A stretch of 64,000 nucleotides of DNA from Butyricicoccus sp. OM04-18BH (GTDB lineage: Bacteria; Bacillota; Clostridia; Oscillospirales; Butyricicoccaceae): NCBI RefSeq assembly GCF_003481705.1, contig NZ_QULN01000007.1:29485-93484 (forward strand). Reading direction: 5' to 3'. Positions 35,089 through 44,131 of the stretch are shown here, piece after piece. The notes beneath the pieces were generated by a model. That model searched no databases. It had not been told where the DNA came from and was given only the letters and a program-made list of their open reading frames with translations. The position numbers and the translations under genes are program-made. Numbering within the stretch: position 1 is the first letter of the stretch; each line of letters starts with the position of its first letter.

Positions 35089-36102
35089 TCAGAGCATTTC
35101 CTTGCAGACCAGTGTCAGGTCGGTATAATAGGCGGTTTCCTTTGGGGTGATATTGCGGGCAAGGAGCTGATACATGGCGATAACGGCGCGAAAGGACTCC
35201 TGCCAGAAGGACTGGCCGATAACGAAATCCACCGTGCCCTCCTTGAGGTAGCGCTTCGCGGCCGGGGTAAGGTCGTTGCAAACGACATGCACGCCCGAAC
35301 CGACGCCCGCGCGGCGCAGTCCTGCGATGCAGCCAGAAACCGGCTGCGTGGACATATATACCGCGCGGATCTGACGGTCCTCTGAGATCGCCCGCGCGAC
35401 AAGCTCCTCGGTCAGCGAATGCATCTCGTTGGTCTCGATGATATGGTAAGCGTCCGAGGGGAAGCCAAGCTCACACAGATGGCTGCAAAAGCCGTCCACA
35501 CGGCCCTTGTGCGCCTCCATACGCATATTGCCGGTCACGACAAGCACGTGCTCGGAGTAGCGTATCAGCCGCGCCATGACCCCGGCGGCGATCGCGCCGG
35601 CCTTCATGAGATCCTGTCCGACAAAGCACACGCGGCCGCTGTCCGGAATATCGCCGTCATAGGTAATGACGCGGATGCCCTTATCAAGCGCCTGGCGGAT
35701 GGCCAGATAGACCTCGGGCGTGTTCTCCGCGCGGACGATCAGCCCGTCCACACCGTTCTCTACCTGCTGCCCGATCGCGCCGACAAGCTCCTGACTCGTC
35801 ATCGTGCGCAGCGGCACCTCGAGCAGCTCGAACGAATCGTCCGCGATATAGCGCAGCGCTCGGCGGATGCCGCTGATGACCTGCCGGTTGAAATAGGTAT
35901 CCGTCCACTGCGGAATCAGAATGGCGGCGCGGTGCCGCGGCGCGGACGCGGCCTTTTTGCAGCGGTATCCCAGCTTTTCCGCTGCACGGAGCACTTTTTC
36001 GCGCACGACTGCATTGACATTCGGCCTGCCGTGCAGGACACGGTCCACCGTGCCGCGCGATACACCCGCAAGCTCCGCCACCTGCTGCATTGTTACTGCC
36101 AT
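35089..36102 (-). CDS. LacI-family transcriptional regulator of the sugar cluster
   Basis: The protein has 337 residues from the ATG at 36102 (AAGGAGAG 7 nt before); the longer frame upstream is not used. The N-terminal HTH is TMQQVAELAGVSRGTVDRVL, with the hinge NAVVREKVLRAAEKLGY. The ligand domain follows the type 1 periplasmic-binding fold (AILIPQWTDTYFNRQVISGI, GLIVRAENTPE, VCFVGQDLMKAGAIAAGVM). It presumably senses the imported sugar and controls the ABC operon, the isomerase and the divergent dehydrogenase gene. Confidence 0.92.
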   Translation of the reverse strand: MAVTMQQVAELAGVSRGTVDRVLHGRPNVNAVVREKVLRAAEKLGYRCKKAASAPRHRAAILIPQWTDTYFNRQVISGIRRALRYIADDSFELLEVPLRTMTSQELVGAIGQQVENGVDGLIVRAENTPEVYLAIRQALDKGIRVITYDGDIPDSGRVCFVGQDLMKAGAIAAGVMARLIRYSEHVLVVTGNMRMEAHKGRVDGFCSHLCELGFPSDAYHIIETNEMHSLTEELVARAISEDRQIRAVYMSTQPVSGCIAGLRRAGVGSGVHVVCNDLTPAAKRYLKEGTVDFVIGQSFWQESFRAVIAMYQLLARNITPKETAYYTDLTLVCKEML

Positions 36103-36442
36103 CTGCTGACTCTCCTTCCATCTATCCGGCGGCAAAACCGCCTTGCGCTGTCATCTCTCCGCCGCTGCAAATCCCTGCCGCGGCCGAACAGAAATCATTA
36201 TACCCGCAAATGCTTTTTCCGTCAAGAATCTCCGTGCACAGCGCACAATCATGTGTTTGCATCCGCCCCCTCTGTTCCCTCTCATTCTGCGCAAAACCAA
36301 AGCCACTTTTTAGGCAGGATAACAATGTTGCGCAGTGGATATTGACCTTGCGGCCGCGGCAGAGTATGATTAACTCATAATAGGAAACAGGCTGCGGACA
36401 CCGCTTCGCAGTTCATAATACGATCCAAAAGGAGAATACGCT
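36103..36442. promoter_or_regulatory. Divergent region between lacI-type regulator and dehydrogenase, with + promoter
   Basis: TTGACC (36342-36347) and TATGAT (36365-36370) with 17 bp form a good plus-strand promoter for the dehydrogenase. The remaining 200 bp show no gene. A convincing palindromic LacI operator was not identified by eye. Confidence 0.6.
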
Positions 36443-37450
36443 ATGCTGAACATTGGTGTGATCGGCTGCGGCGCCATCGGCCGCGACCATATCCGTCGTC
36501 TGACCGACATCGTTCCGGGCTGCCAGGTCGTTGCCTGCGCAGACTACTTCGAAGAATCCGCAAACAAGGTTGCTGCACAGTACGAGGGCATGAAGGCCTA
36601 TAAGACCGGCGAGGAGCTCATCCACGCCCCCGAGGTACAGGCTGTCGTCATCACCTCGTCCGACCCGAGCCACGCAGGCTACGTGCTCGAGGCGCTGAAG
36701 GCAGGCAAATTCATTTTCTGCGAAAAGCCGCTCGCACAGAACGCAGGCGACTGCGAGAAGATCATCGCAGCCGAGACTGCTCATGGCAAGCGTCTGCTTC
36801 AGGTCGGCTTCATGCGCCGCTATGACCGCGGCTACGCGGAAATGAAGCGCATCATCGACTCTGGCGAGCTTGGTGCGCCGCTCATGATCCACGCCTGCCA
36901 CCGCAACGTTTCCCAGCCGGACGGCTTCCAGACCGAGATGGGCGTATCCAACGTTGCTATCCACGAGCTCGACATCTGCCGCTGGCTGCTCGGTGACGAG
37001 TATGAGAGCGCTCAGGTGCTCAAGGTCCGTCAGTCCGCCTGCTCGACCAAGGGCTATGACAATCCGCAGATCGTTCTGCTCGAGACCAAGTCCGGCGCAC
37101 GCATCGACGTCGAGGTACAGGTCGCTGACGCCTACGGCTACGACATCCAGTGCCAGGTCGTCTGCGAAAAGGGCACGGTCAACCTGCCCGATCCCTATGC
37201 CGTTGTCAAGCGCGCGAACGCAAGCCGTTCCTTCCCCATCCTCACCGACTGGAAGGACCGCTTTATCGAGGCATATGACATCGAGCTGACCCATTGGGTC
37301 AAGACCCTCGAGGAAAAGGGCGAGCCGGACGGCCCGTCCGCATGGGACGGCTACGCAGCCTGCGTTGCGGCCGACGCCCTCAACCGCTCCCGCGGCACGG
37401 GCAGATTCCTGCCGGTCGAGACCATGGAGAAGCCGGAGCTGTACAGATAA
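36443..37450 (+). CDS. Gfo/Idh/MocA family oxidoreductase (inositol 2-dehydrogenase-like)
   Basis: The protein has 335 residues. The Rossmann motif GVIGCGAIGRDHIRRL lies at the N-terminus, the conserved FCEKPLAQNAGD near residue 95, and the catalytic HELDICRWLLGDE near 170 has the Asp-x-x-x-His-type arrangement of inositol dehydrogenases (the His of VAIHELD). It oxidises a sugar or cyclitol with NAD(P). It is divergent from the LacI regulator and next to the ABC importer, consistent with use of myo-inositol or a similar polyol; the substrate is not certain. A strong terminator follows. Confidence 0.88.
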   Translation: MLNIGVIGCGAIGRDHIRRLTDIVPGCQVVACADYFEESANKVAAQYEGMKAYKTGEELIHAPEVQAVVITSSDPSHAGYVLEALKAGKFIFCEKPLAQNAGDCEKIIAAETAHGKRLLQVGFMRRYDRGYAEMKRIIDSGELGAPLMIHACHRNVSQPDGFQTEMGVSNVAIHELDICRWLLGDEYESAQVLKVRQSACSTKGYDNPQIVLLETKSGARIDVEVQVADAYGYDIQCQVVCEKGTVNLPDPYAVVKRANASRSFPILTDWKDRFIEAYDIELTHWVKTLEEKGEPDGPSAWDGYAACVAADALNRSRGTGRFLPVETMEKPELYR

Positions 37451-37565
37451 ACCGGTCTCTCGCTAACCCTTGTCCTCTCTTTTTTTCATAGAATGTCCCT
37501 GACATGCGAGTCGAGGGGAACCTCCATATCGCAGTTCTCCCATTTTGCGGTATGGAAAGTAAAGT

Positions 37566-37615
37566 CCTCCGCACACCGTGTTTCTCCCAGATCACGGTGT
37601 GCGGAGGGCTTTTTT
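37566..37615 (+). terminator. Bidirectional terminator between the dehydrogenase and citrate synthase
   Basis: CCTCCGCACACCGTG (37566-37580) and CACGGTGTGCGGAGG (37593-37607) are fully complementary, followed by TTTTTT. It also ends the convergent minus-strand gene. Confidence 0.9.
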
Positions 37616-37618
37616 ATG

Positions 37619-38989
37619 TTACTCTCGGAATCGAAGCGGCGTATATTCCTCGTGCTCACGCACGCAGCGGTATGCCGGACGGATGATCTTATCCGTATTG
37701 ACCAGCTCCTCCAGACGGTGTGCACTCCAGCCGACGATACGCGCGATGGCGAACACCGGCGTATACAGCTCGGGCGGCAGGCCGAGCATGGAATACACGA
37801 AGCCCGAATAGAAATCCACATTGACCGAGACGCCCTTGTAGATGCGACGCTCCTCGGCGATCGCGACCGGTGCGAGGCGCTCGACCATCTGATAGAGCGC
37901 GAAATCCGCGTCTCTGCCCTTTTCATGCGCCAGCTGACCGACAAACGACTTGAACAGCTGTGCGCGCGGATCGGAGACCGAATAGACCGCATGGCCGACG
38001 CCGTAGATCAGACCCTTGCGGTCGAAGGCCTCTCTGCGCAGCAGCTTTTTGAGGTATTCCGTGACCTCCGCCTCATCGGTCAAGTCGCTGACCTCGCGCT
38101 TCATATCCTCGAACATCTGCACGACCTTGTAGTTCGCGCCGCCATGCTTGGGGCCCTTGAGCGAGCCGAGCGCTGCCGAGATGACCGAATAGGTATCCGT
38201 GCCCGAGGAGGTCACGACGTGCGTCGTAAACGAGGAATTGTTGCCGCCGCCGTGCTCCATGTGCAGCACGAGCGCCAGATCGAGCACACTCGCCTCGAGC
38301 GGCGTATACTGCATATCCGGGCGCAGCATCCGCAGCAGATTGGAGGCGGTAGACAGGCTGTCCGAGGGGTAATGGATGTACATGCTTGCGCCGCACTCAT
38401 AGTGGTTGTAGGCATGGTAGGAGTAGACCGCGAGCATGGGGAACACCGCAATGAGCATGAGACACTGCCGCAGCACGTTCGGCAGGCTGATGTCGTCCGC
38501 GTTCTCGTCATAGGAGGCAAGCGTCAGCACGCTGCGGGACAGGCTGTTCATCATGTCGCGCGTCGGCGCCTTCATGATAACGTCGCGCGTGAAATTGGTC
38601 GGCAGCATGCGCCCCTGCGCGAGCAGGCTCTTGAAGCTGCCGAGCTCCTTTGCGTCGGGCAGTCTGCCGAACAGCAGCAGATATGCGACTTCCTCGTAGC
38701 CCTTGCGTCCCTCGCGCACAAAGCCCTGCACGAGCTCCTCAATGCGTATGCCGCGGTAGTACAGCTCGCCCGGGCACGGCTGCAAAATGCCGTCCACCTC
38801 GCGCTGTGCAATGATGTCCGAGATGTTGGTCAGTCCGGCCAGCACGCCCTTGCCGTTTACGTCGCGCAGGCCGCGCTTTACATCATATTCCCGATAAAGT
38901 CCCGCCTCGATGAGGCTATTGCTGCGGCAGAGCGATGCAAGCTCCTCCATGCGCGGCGTGACGATCAAAATGTTGTTTTCCGGCGTCAT
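37619..38989 (-). CDS. gltA: Citrate synthase (citrate/2-methylcitrate synthase family)
   Basis: The protein has 456 residues from the ATG at 38989 (AAGGAAGG and GAGAGG upstream). The catalytic triad regions are visible: His in GPKHGGANY, His in YGVGHAVYS and Asp in NVDFYSGFVY. Blocks YRGIRIEELVQ and MHMEHGGGNNSSF are typical of the family branch common in Clostridia. It condenses oxaloacetate with acetyl-CoA, the entry to glutamate synthesis by a partial TCA route. It is a single-gene unit: a terminator on each side. The stereospecificity (Si or Re) cannot be judged, but the sequence is the ordinary Si-type family. Confidence 0.92.
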   Translation of the reverse strand: MTPENNILIVTPRMEELASLCRSNSLIEAGLYREYDVKRGLRDVNGKGVLAGLTNISDIIAQREVDGILQPCPGELYYRGIRIEELVQGFVREGRKGYEEVAYLLLFGRLPDAKELGSFKSLLAQGRMLPTNFTRDVIMKAPTRDMMNSLSRSVLTLASYDENADDISLPNVLRQCLMLIAVFPMLAVYSYHAYNHYECGASMYIHYPSDSLSTASNLLRMLRPDMQYTPLEASVLDLALVLHMEHGGGNNSSFTTHVVTSSGTDTYSVISAALGSLKGPKHGGANYKVVQMFEDMKREVSDLTDEAEVTEYLKKLLRREAFDRKGLIYGVGHAVYSVSDPRAQLFKSFVGQLAHEKGRDADFALYQMVERLAPVAIAEERRIYKGVSVNVDFYSGFVYSMLGLPPELYTPVFAIARIVGWSAHRLEELVNTDKIIRPAYRCVREHEEYTPLRFRE

Positions 38990-39090
38990 CCTCTCGCCTT
39001 CCTTCCTTTGATTTAGATATTTTATTGTACCAGATCGGAAGGAGCTATTCTGCATAAATTCGGAAACATTTTGTGAATTTTTCGTGAACA

Positions 39091-39124
39091 AAAAAGAGCC
39101 TGTACGCTGTGTACAGACTCTTTT
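39091..39124 (-). terminator. Terminator between foldase and citrate synthase genes
   Basis: AAAAGAGCCTGTAC pairs with GTACAGACTCTTTT (one internal mismatch) over GCTGT, with T-runs on both sides, downstream of the foldase gene. Confidence 0.8.
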
Positions 39125-39135
39125 CATGATTGACT

Positions 39136-40290
39136 TTACTGAGCGGACTGCTCGGTCGCAGACTGATCCGCGTCGCTCTGCTGTGCGTCAGACTGCTCGC
39201 TCTCCTCACCCGGACGGGTTATGAGGGTCTGAACGTCCTGCGGCAGATAATCGTAGACATTTTCATAGGTGATGCTGCTGTACAGATCGGTGGTCTCGAC
39301 CTGCGCCTCATCTATCCACTGCTTGAGCAGCTCGTCCATCGAGCCGGAGATTGCGGAAACGATGTCGCTCTTGAAGTTGTCGAACTGGCTGTCGTCCAGC
39401 TTGACGCGCTTGATGATATGGTAGCCATAGCTGCTCTTAACGAGCTCGGAAACCTCGTCCTCAGCCAGAGCCTTCGCGCCGTCGTAGAACTCGGTGAGCA
39501 TCTGACCCTCGGTGAAGGTGTAGCCGTTCGGGTTGTTGGACAGGCCGGTATCCTCGCTGTACTGGTTCATCAGCGTGTCGAAGTCCTCGCCTGCGTTGAT
39601 GCGGTCGAGGATGGACTGCGCTTCCTTCTTCGCTTCCTCATCGGTGCGCTTGGTCTCGCCGGAAGCCGGATCAACGGTCGTGATGAGGATGTGCTTTGCG
39701 GTGATGTAGTTATCCTCGTAGTACTTCTGAATGTCCTCATCAGACGGGGTGTTGACACCGTTCTCGCCAAAATAGTAATCGTTCAGCGCCTGATAGCACT
39801 GGCTGATATACATGAAGTTCTGGTAGGTCTGGTCAGAAAAACCGAACTGCGCGATCTGGTTCAGATAAGCGTCCTTGGTGGTGTTCGCGATGCTGTTGCG
39901 GCGAACGGACGCCATCTCCTTCTGCTCGTTGTAGCTGAGCTTGAGACCGAGCTCGTTGAACTTCTGCATGACGACGCGCGCATAGATCGCCTGCTGCTCC
40001 GCTGCCTCCGGCATGGAAGCGCCGAGCGACTTGGCCATGTCCTTGTTCGACCACAGGTCGGTCAGACCCATCTGCGCATACATGCTGGCGTAATACTGCA
40101 TATTGTAGAGCATGTAGCCCGAGTATTCGTCGGCAGCTACTGCATCGCCGTTTACGGTCAGCACGGTCTCCGCGCCTTCGTTCAGCGGCTTATAGTGGAT
40201 CATCATGCTCGACACGCCGCCGATGGTCGCGCCCAGTACAACGGCGGTCATGGCAACCATTGCAGCAAGACGCTGTACTAATTTGCTCAT
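39136..40290 (-). CDS. Parvulin-type peptidyl-prolyl isomerase, membrane-anchored (PrsA/SurA-like)
   Basis: The protein has 384 residues. The N-terminal hydrophobic segment (LAAMVAMTAVVLGATIGG) acts as a signal anchor; there is no lipobox Cys. A SurA-N-like helical part follows (about 40-195). A rotamase domain begins at ITAKHILITTVDP, with the family pattern DFDTLMNQYSEDTG, and ends SSYGYHIIKRVK. The C-terminus is Gln/Ser/Glu-rich and probably flexible. It assists folding of exported proteins at the outer face of the membrane. Monocistronic. Confidence 0.88.
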   Translation of the reverse strand: MSKLVQRLAAMVAMTAVVLGATIGGVSSMMIHYKPLNEGAETVLTVNGDAVAADEYSGYMLYNMQYYASMYAQMGLTDLWSNKDMAKSLGASMPEAAEQQAIYARVVMQKFNELGLKLSYNEQKEMASVRRNSIANTTKDAYLNQIAQFGFSDQTYQNFMYISQCYQALNDYYFGENGVNTPSDEDIQKYYEDNYITAKHILITTVDPASGETKRTDEEAKKEAQSILDRINAGEDFDTLMNQYSEDTGLSNNPNGYTFTEGQMLTEFYDGAKALAEDEVSELVKSSYGYHIIKRVKLDDSQFDNFKSDIVSAISGSMDELLKQWIDEAQVETTDLYSSITYENVYDYLPQDVQTLITRPGEESEQSDAQQSDADQSATEQSAQ

Positions 40291-40405
40291 GTTACTCCTA
40301 TCTCCTTACATTTAACAGACTTTAATCAGTATAACACCATTTGCCCTCGGTGACAAGAAAAATCACAGAATCGACACAAAAACAGCGGTACGGTCTGCAT
40401 GTGCG

Positions 40406-41320
40406 TCAGCTTTTCGAGGAAGCCGCGGCGGAATTTGCCAGCGCGATGCCGCCGCTGACGAGCAGGAGCGACAGCAGATTGCGCACGGTCATGATATTCT
40501 CCCCGAGCACGAGCGCGGAAAAGACCGCGCCGAAAACCGGGATGAGGAAGCCGAACAGGCTGACACGGCCGACCGGGAAACGGCCGAGCAGCGCGGTCCA
40601 GATCGTGAAGGCCGCCGCCGAGAGCACGATCATGTAGCCGAGCAGCGCCGCGCCGGCGACGGTCACGCTGCCGAGGGCGCCGCCGCCGACCCTGCCGAGC
40701 AGGCCGAGGAACGTGCCGCCGAGGGCGAGCTGCCAGCCGGTGAGCAGCATCGGGTCGCGGCCCGGCGTATAGATGCGCGAGACGAGCGCCCCGGCGCCTG
40801 CCGAGACCGCAGAGAGCAGAATCAGGCCGTCGCCGTGCAGACGGAAGCCGTCCAGACCGCCGAAGCCGAGCACGAGCACGCCGGCAAAGCCGAGCACGCA
40901 GCCGAGCGTTTTCCGTCTCGTGAGCCGGTCATTTTTCAGCAGAGCGTGCGCGAGCAGCAGCGCAAAGAAGGTCTGCGTGCCCGAGAGGACCGAGGCCTTC
41001 GTGCCGGTCGTACCAGCGAGACCGATATAGTAGCAGACGTACTGGAGCATGCTCTGGAACAGGCTGATCATAAAGATCGCCCTGTATTCGCCGCGCTTCG
41101 GACGAATGCGGTGTCCCATGCAGGCCGCGACGAGCAGCACGAGCACGCCTGCGAGCGTGAAGCGCCATCCGGCGAACACCAGCTGCGAGAACGAGTCCCC
41201 TGCCGCGATCTCGAACAGCTCGTATCCCTTTTTGACGCAGGGCGCGGCGCTGCCCCAGAGCGCGGTGCACAGAACCGCCGGCAGAACAAGCGAGAGAAGC
41301 GTATTGTTTTTCCTTTTCAT
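40406..41320 (-). CDS. EamA/DMT-family permease
   Basis: The protein has 304 residues from the ATG at 41320 (AGGA about 9 nt before); the frame starting further upstream is not supported. Ten hydrophobic segments form two EamA halves (first: LPAVLCTALWGSAAPCVKKG, second: ILLSAVSAGAGALVSRIYTP). The C-terminal half carries FGFLIPVFGAVFSALVLGE, a typical repeat motif. DMT transporters export or import small metabolites such as amino acids, sugars or drugs; no substrate can be given. Confidence 0.88.
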   Translation of the reverse strand: MKRKNNTLLSLVLPAVLCTALWGSAAPCVKKGYELFEIAAGDSFSQLVFAGWRFTLAGVLVLLVAACMGHRIRPKRGEYRAIFMISLFQSMLQYVCYYIGLAGTTGTKASVLSGTQTFFALLLAHALLKNDRLTRRKTLGCVLGFAGVLVLGFGGLDGFRLHGDGLILLSAVSAGAGALVSRIYTPGRDPMLLTGWQLALGGTFLGLLGRVGGGALGSVTVAGAALLGYMIVLSAAAFTIWTALLGRFPVGRVSLFGFLIPVFGAVFSALVLGENIMTVRNLLSLLLVSGGIALANSAAASSKS

Positions 41321-41405
41321 ATCTATATTCCTACCCCTTGAAAATTTATGCAGCAGGTTCAGTATAGCAGTTTTTTCGCCCTTCCGCAACAAATCCGGGC
41401 AAAAG

Positions 41406-41446
41406 AAAGGAACTTCCGATGCATTTCGCGTTTCGGAAGTTCCTTC
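41406..41446 (-). terminator. Terminator of the 34-residue small protein gene
   Basis: GAAGGAACTTCCGA pairs with TCGGAAGTTCCTT on the minus strand and is followed by TCTTTTG. Confidence 0.8.
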
Positions 41447-41513
41447 ACTGTGATTCTTCGGTTGTTGACATCAGTCTGTTCTGCTCCTTTGAAATTCCCT
41501 GTATTCGCTGTCC

Positions 41514-41618
41514 TTAGCGAGCACGGCGGGAATTTCTCAGAGTCTTAGCATCGATGCGTTCGCTCTCAAGCTCCATAGTACGAGCAGCTACCAGACCGTT
41601 AAAGAAACCCTTCATCAT
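41514..41618 (-). CDS. Small basic protein of 34 residues with its own promoter and terminator
   Basis: The frame runs from the ATG at 41618 (AAAAGGAGT, 9-nt spacing) to TAA at 41514-41516. The protein begins MMKGFFNGLVAARTM, continues ELESERIDAKT and ends LRNSRRAR. It has an amphipathic N-terminus and a basic tail and no known family. Codons are of the highly expressed type (GGT, GCT, CGT, GTA), unlike the neighbours. A promoter (TTGTTT-17-TATTAT), a leader hairpin (GAGATC/GATCTC) and a terminator surround it. It is a probable real small protein; the function is unknown. Confidence 0.7.
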   Translation of the reverse strand: MMKGFFNGLVAARTMELESERIDAKTLRNSRRAR

Positions 41619-41682
41619 GATTCATGCACTCCTTTTCAGTGTTTGTATTTTCCTGAGATCGTCTTTCCTGATCTCTGGTATT

Positions 41683-41711
41683 ATAATACACCGCGGGGCA
41701 CAGAAAAACAA
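41683..41711 (-). promoter_or_regulatory. Promoter of the 34-residue gene
   Basis: On the minus strand TTGTTT (41706-41711) and TATTAT (41683-41688) are 17 bp apart; an overlapping TATAAT lies three bases further. A 6-bp leader hairpin (41655-41660 with 41670-41675) lies between promoter and ribosome site. Confidence 0.6.
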
Positions 41712-41909
41712 GAGTGAGTTTTTATGAATGTTGCACATCGTCAGTGCAATTTTATTGTGCATATTGACGAGGATGCTTGCGCAGTTTGCACATAGTTAAT
41801 ATTTTGTTTTTATTCAGTTTACACAATGAAGTGAAAGCAAAATAATGTGAACCGGAAAAGGAAAACAACAGCCGCGCGGTAATGCTTGACGTATTACCGT
41901 GGTGTTGCC
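41712..41909. other. AT-rich spacer with a TTGTGCA-type motif and a hairpin
   Basis: It contains TTGTGCATATTGACG (about 41754-41768), the reverse complement of CGTCAATATGCACAA, close to the repeated motif upstream of the sugar operon. A hairpin CGCGGTAAT/ATTACCG(T)G near 41876-41903 may end the aminotransferase transcript. No gene is seen. Confidence 0.4.
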
Positions 41910-43097
41910 TTAAATTTTATATTCCTCCGCGAGCTTTTTGAACAGCGGCAGTGCCTTCTCGACGGTCTCGGTCTTGACGCAGTAGGAGATTCTCATATGT
42001 CCAGGAGCGCCGAAGTCCGAGCCGGGAACGAGCAGCAGGTCATATTTCTTCGCCCGCTCGCAGAACGCGCGGTCATCCGCCTCCAGCGTGCGCGGGAACA
42101 GATAGAACGCGCCCTCCGGCTTGACACAGGTATAGCCCATTTCCGTCAGACCGCTGTACAGCAGGTCGCGATTGGTCCTGTACACCGCAATATCGCTCGT
42201 CAGGTCGGCACAGCGGGCCGCGACGCGCTGGAACAGGCTCGGCGCGCAGACATAGCCGAGCGCACGGCCTGCGCCGCAGACCGCCGCATACAGGTCGGCG
42301 CTGTCCGCAGCCTTCGGCGGCACCAGCACATAGCCGATGCGCTCGCCGGGGAGCGAGAGCGACTTGGAGTAGGAGTAGCAGACGATGGTGTCGTCATAAT
42401 AGTTCGGCACGAATGGGATGGTCACGTTATCGTAAACGATCTCGCGGTACGGCTCGTCCGAGATCAGATAGATCGGATGGCCATACTCGTTTTCCTTTTC
42501 GCGCAGGAACTCCGCAAGGCGGCGGATGGTCTGCTCGGAGTAGACCGCACCGGAGGGGTTGTTCGGGGAGTTGATGACGACCGCCTTGGTGTGCTCGCTG
42601 ACGCGCTGCGCAAAGGCGTCGAAGTCTATCTGGAAATCCTCGATGGACGGCGGAACGAGCACGCACTTCGCGCCTGCGCCGCTCTCGATGAACATCTTAT
42701 ATTCCGGGAAGAAGGGCGCGAACACGACGAACTCGTCCCCCTCGCACGCGAGCGCACGGAAGGCGCACATGAGCGCGGCCGCCGCGCCTGCGGTCAGATA
42801 CAGGCTGTCGCCGGTATAATCCGTGCCGAAACGGCGGTTGAGGCTGTCCGCGAGCGTTCTGCGCACGTCCGGCGCACCCGGCGCGGAGGTATAGCCGTGG
42901 ATCGCGACCGGATCGCCCGCGGCCTCCGCGAGAATAGCCTGACGCACCTCATCCGGCGCCGGCACGTTCGGATTGCCGAGCGAAAAGTCGAGGACGTTTT
43001 CGCGTCCGACGATCGCGGCGCGCTGATTGCCGTATTCAAAGATCTCACGAATGGTCGAGCGGTGACTTCCCAGCTCGTACATCTGTCTGTTTATCAC
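41910..43097 (-). CDS. Pyridoxal-phosphate aminotransferase, class I/II
   Basis: The protein has 395 residues from a GTG at 43097 (AAAGGGG 8 nt before). Fold type I features: LDFSLGNPNVPAPDEV, INSPNNPSGAVYSEQT, YLISDEPYREIVYDN, then the PLP lysine in CYSYSKSLSLPGERIG and the C-terminal GHMRISYC with the substrate-carboxylate Arg. It resembles aspartate/aromatic aminotransferases of Clostridia. The specific amino donor is not clear. It is the downstream member of a run that includes the acetyltransferase gene on the same strand. Confidence 0.9.
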   Translation of the reverse strand: MINRQMYELGSHRSTIREIFEYGNQRAAIVGRENVLDFSLGNPNVPAPDEVRQAILAEAAGDPVAIHGYTSAPGAPDVRRTLADSLNRRFGTDYTGDSLYLTAGAAAALMCAFRALACEGDEFVVFAPFFPEYKMFIESGAGAKCVLVPPSIEDFQIDFDAFAQRVSEHTKAVVINSPNNPSGAVYSEQTIRRLAEFLREKENEYGHPIYLISDEPYREIVYDNVTIPFVPNYYDDTIVCYSYSKSLSLPGERIGYVLVPPKAADSADLYAAVCGAGRALGYVCAPSLFQRVAARCADLTSDIAVYRTNRDLLYSGLTEMGYTCVKPEGAFYLFPRTLEADDRAFCERAKKYDLLLVPGSDFGAPGHMRISYCVKTETVEKALPLFKKLAEEYKI

Positions 43098-43178
43098 AGG
43101 TATCGCCCCTTTCAGATAGGCTTTATTATAGCACGGCTTTATCCGTCTGTCGATAAAGTCGATTTTTTCACGGTCGGC

Positions 43179-43760
43179 TTAGAGGATGCGCCTTACCGGC
43201 TTCTCCTCGACCGCCTTGACCGGCGCGCACGGGTTGCCGTAGGCGAGCCAGCCGGCCGGAACGTCCTTCGTCACGACGCTGCCGGCGCCGATGACCGCAT
43301 TGTCTCCGATCGTGACGCCCGGGCAGATCTGCACGCCCATGCCGATCCAGACATTGCTGCCGATGGTGATGGACTTCGCGTACTCGAGTCCCTCGTTGCG
43401 CAGACGCGCCTCGAAGGGGTGACCGGCGGTCGAAATCGTGCAGTTCGGGCCGATAAAGACGTTGTTGCCGATGGTGACGGTCGCGCCGTCCAGAATAACG
43501 AGGTTGTGGTTCGCATAGAAGCCGCGGCCGATGCAGATGTTCTTGCCGTAGTCCACGTAGAACGGCGGCTCGATCACCGCGTCCTCGCCGCAGATGCCGA
43601 GCAGCTCCTGCAAAAGCGCCGTGCGCTTCGCCCCCTCGTCCCAGCGCAGCTGATTGTACTCCATGCACAGGTTTTTCGCCCATGTGCGCTTGTTCAGCAG
43701 CTGCGGGTCGTGGTTTGCGTTATAAAGCTGACCCAGCTGAGCCTTTTCACTCTCTGTCAT
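43179..43760 (-). CDS. Sugar O-acetyltransferase (maltose/galactoside acetyltransferase type)
   Basis: The protein has 193 residues. A left-handed beta-helix with hexapeptide repeats is visible from about residue 70 (ICIGRGFYANHNLVIL, GATVTIGNNVFIGPNC), then the active-site ISTAGHPFEA with His, NVWIGMGVQICPGVTIGDNA and VIGAGSVVTKDVPAGWLAYG. The N-terminal mac domain (MTESEKAQLGQLYNANHDPQLL) is typical. It transfers acetyl from acetyl-CoA to a sugar hydroxyl. AAGGAGAG precedes the ATG. It follows a DUF6472 gene with 15 bp between. Confidence 0.93.
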   Translation of the reverse strand: MTESEKAQLGQLYNANHDPQLLNKRTWAKNLCMEYNQLRWDEGAKRTALLQELLGICGEDAVIEPPFYVDYGKNICIGRGFYANHNLVILDGATVTIGNNVFIGPNCTISTAGHPFEARLRNEGLEYAKSITIGSNVWIGMGVQICPGVTIGDNAVIGAGSVVTKDVPAGWLAYGNPCAPVKAVEEKPVRRIL

Positions 43761-43775
43761 AGTCTGTATCTCTCC

Positions 43776-43949
43776 TTAGTTCTGATGTCGTACAAGCTCA
43801 TAGTCGTCGCCCGAGCGGTAATAAGGGCAGGCTCCGCCGCGGGTCTGCACGCGGTAGAACTCGTCCTCGTCGAGATATGCCTCGCAGACATACTCGTCCA
43901 TCTCGTCGTCGTAAACATTATAAGCGCAGTCCTCACAGGTTCCTGTCAT
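43776..43949 (-). CDS. DUF6472-like small Cys-containing protein
   Basis: The protein has 57 residues from the ATG at 43949 (GAGGTG upstream). It reads CEDCAYNVYDDEMDEYVCE, AYLDEDEFYRVQTRGG and ACPYYRSGDDYELVRHQN. The four cysteines (CxxC, then YVCE and ACPYY) suggest a small metal or redox centre. This matches the widespread short clostridial family DUF6472 of unknown function, which is often next to unrelated genes. It is co-transcribed with the acetyltransferase gene. Confidence 0.75.
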   Translation of the reverse strand: MTGTCEDCAYNVYDDEMDEYVCEAYLDEDEFYRVQTRGGACPYYRSGDDYELVRHQN

Positions 43950-44131
43950 GCGCGCACCTCATTTCTCTCATTGCTGCTATCAGCATATCATATTTTATCC
44001 CGCTTGTCGACAAACCGTGCCCACAAAACTTCCCCGTCAACCTGTCAGTTTTTCAATTCCATGCTTTTTATTTTTTGCAGACTGTGCTATGATACAGATA
44101 GATAAAATCCACCCCCAGGAGCGTGAACACT

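Noticed and set aside
37493..39016. Plus-strand frame of 507 codons opposite citrate synthase
   Set aside because: Antisense shadow; it overlaps the shared terminator at its start and has no motif of its own.
43140..43175. Possible extra repeat sharing GTCGATAAAGTC with 63850-63870
   Set aside because: The shared piece is only about 12 bp and lacks the hairpin modules of family A, so it is not called a copy.
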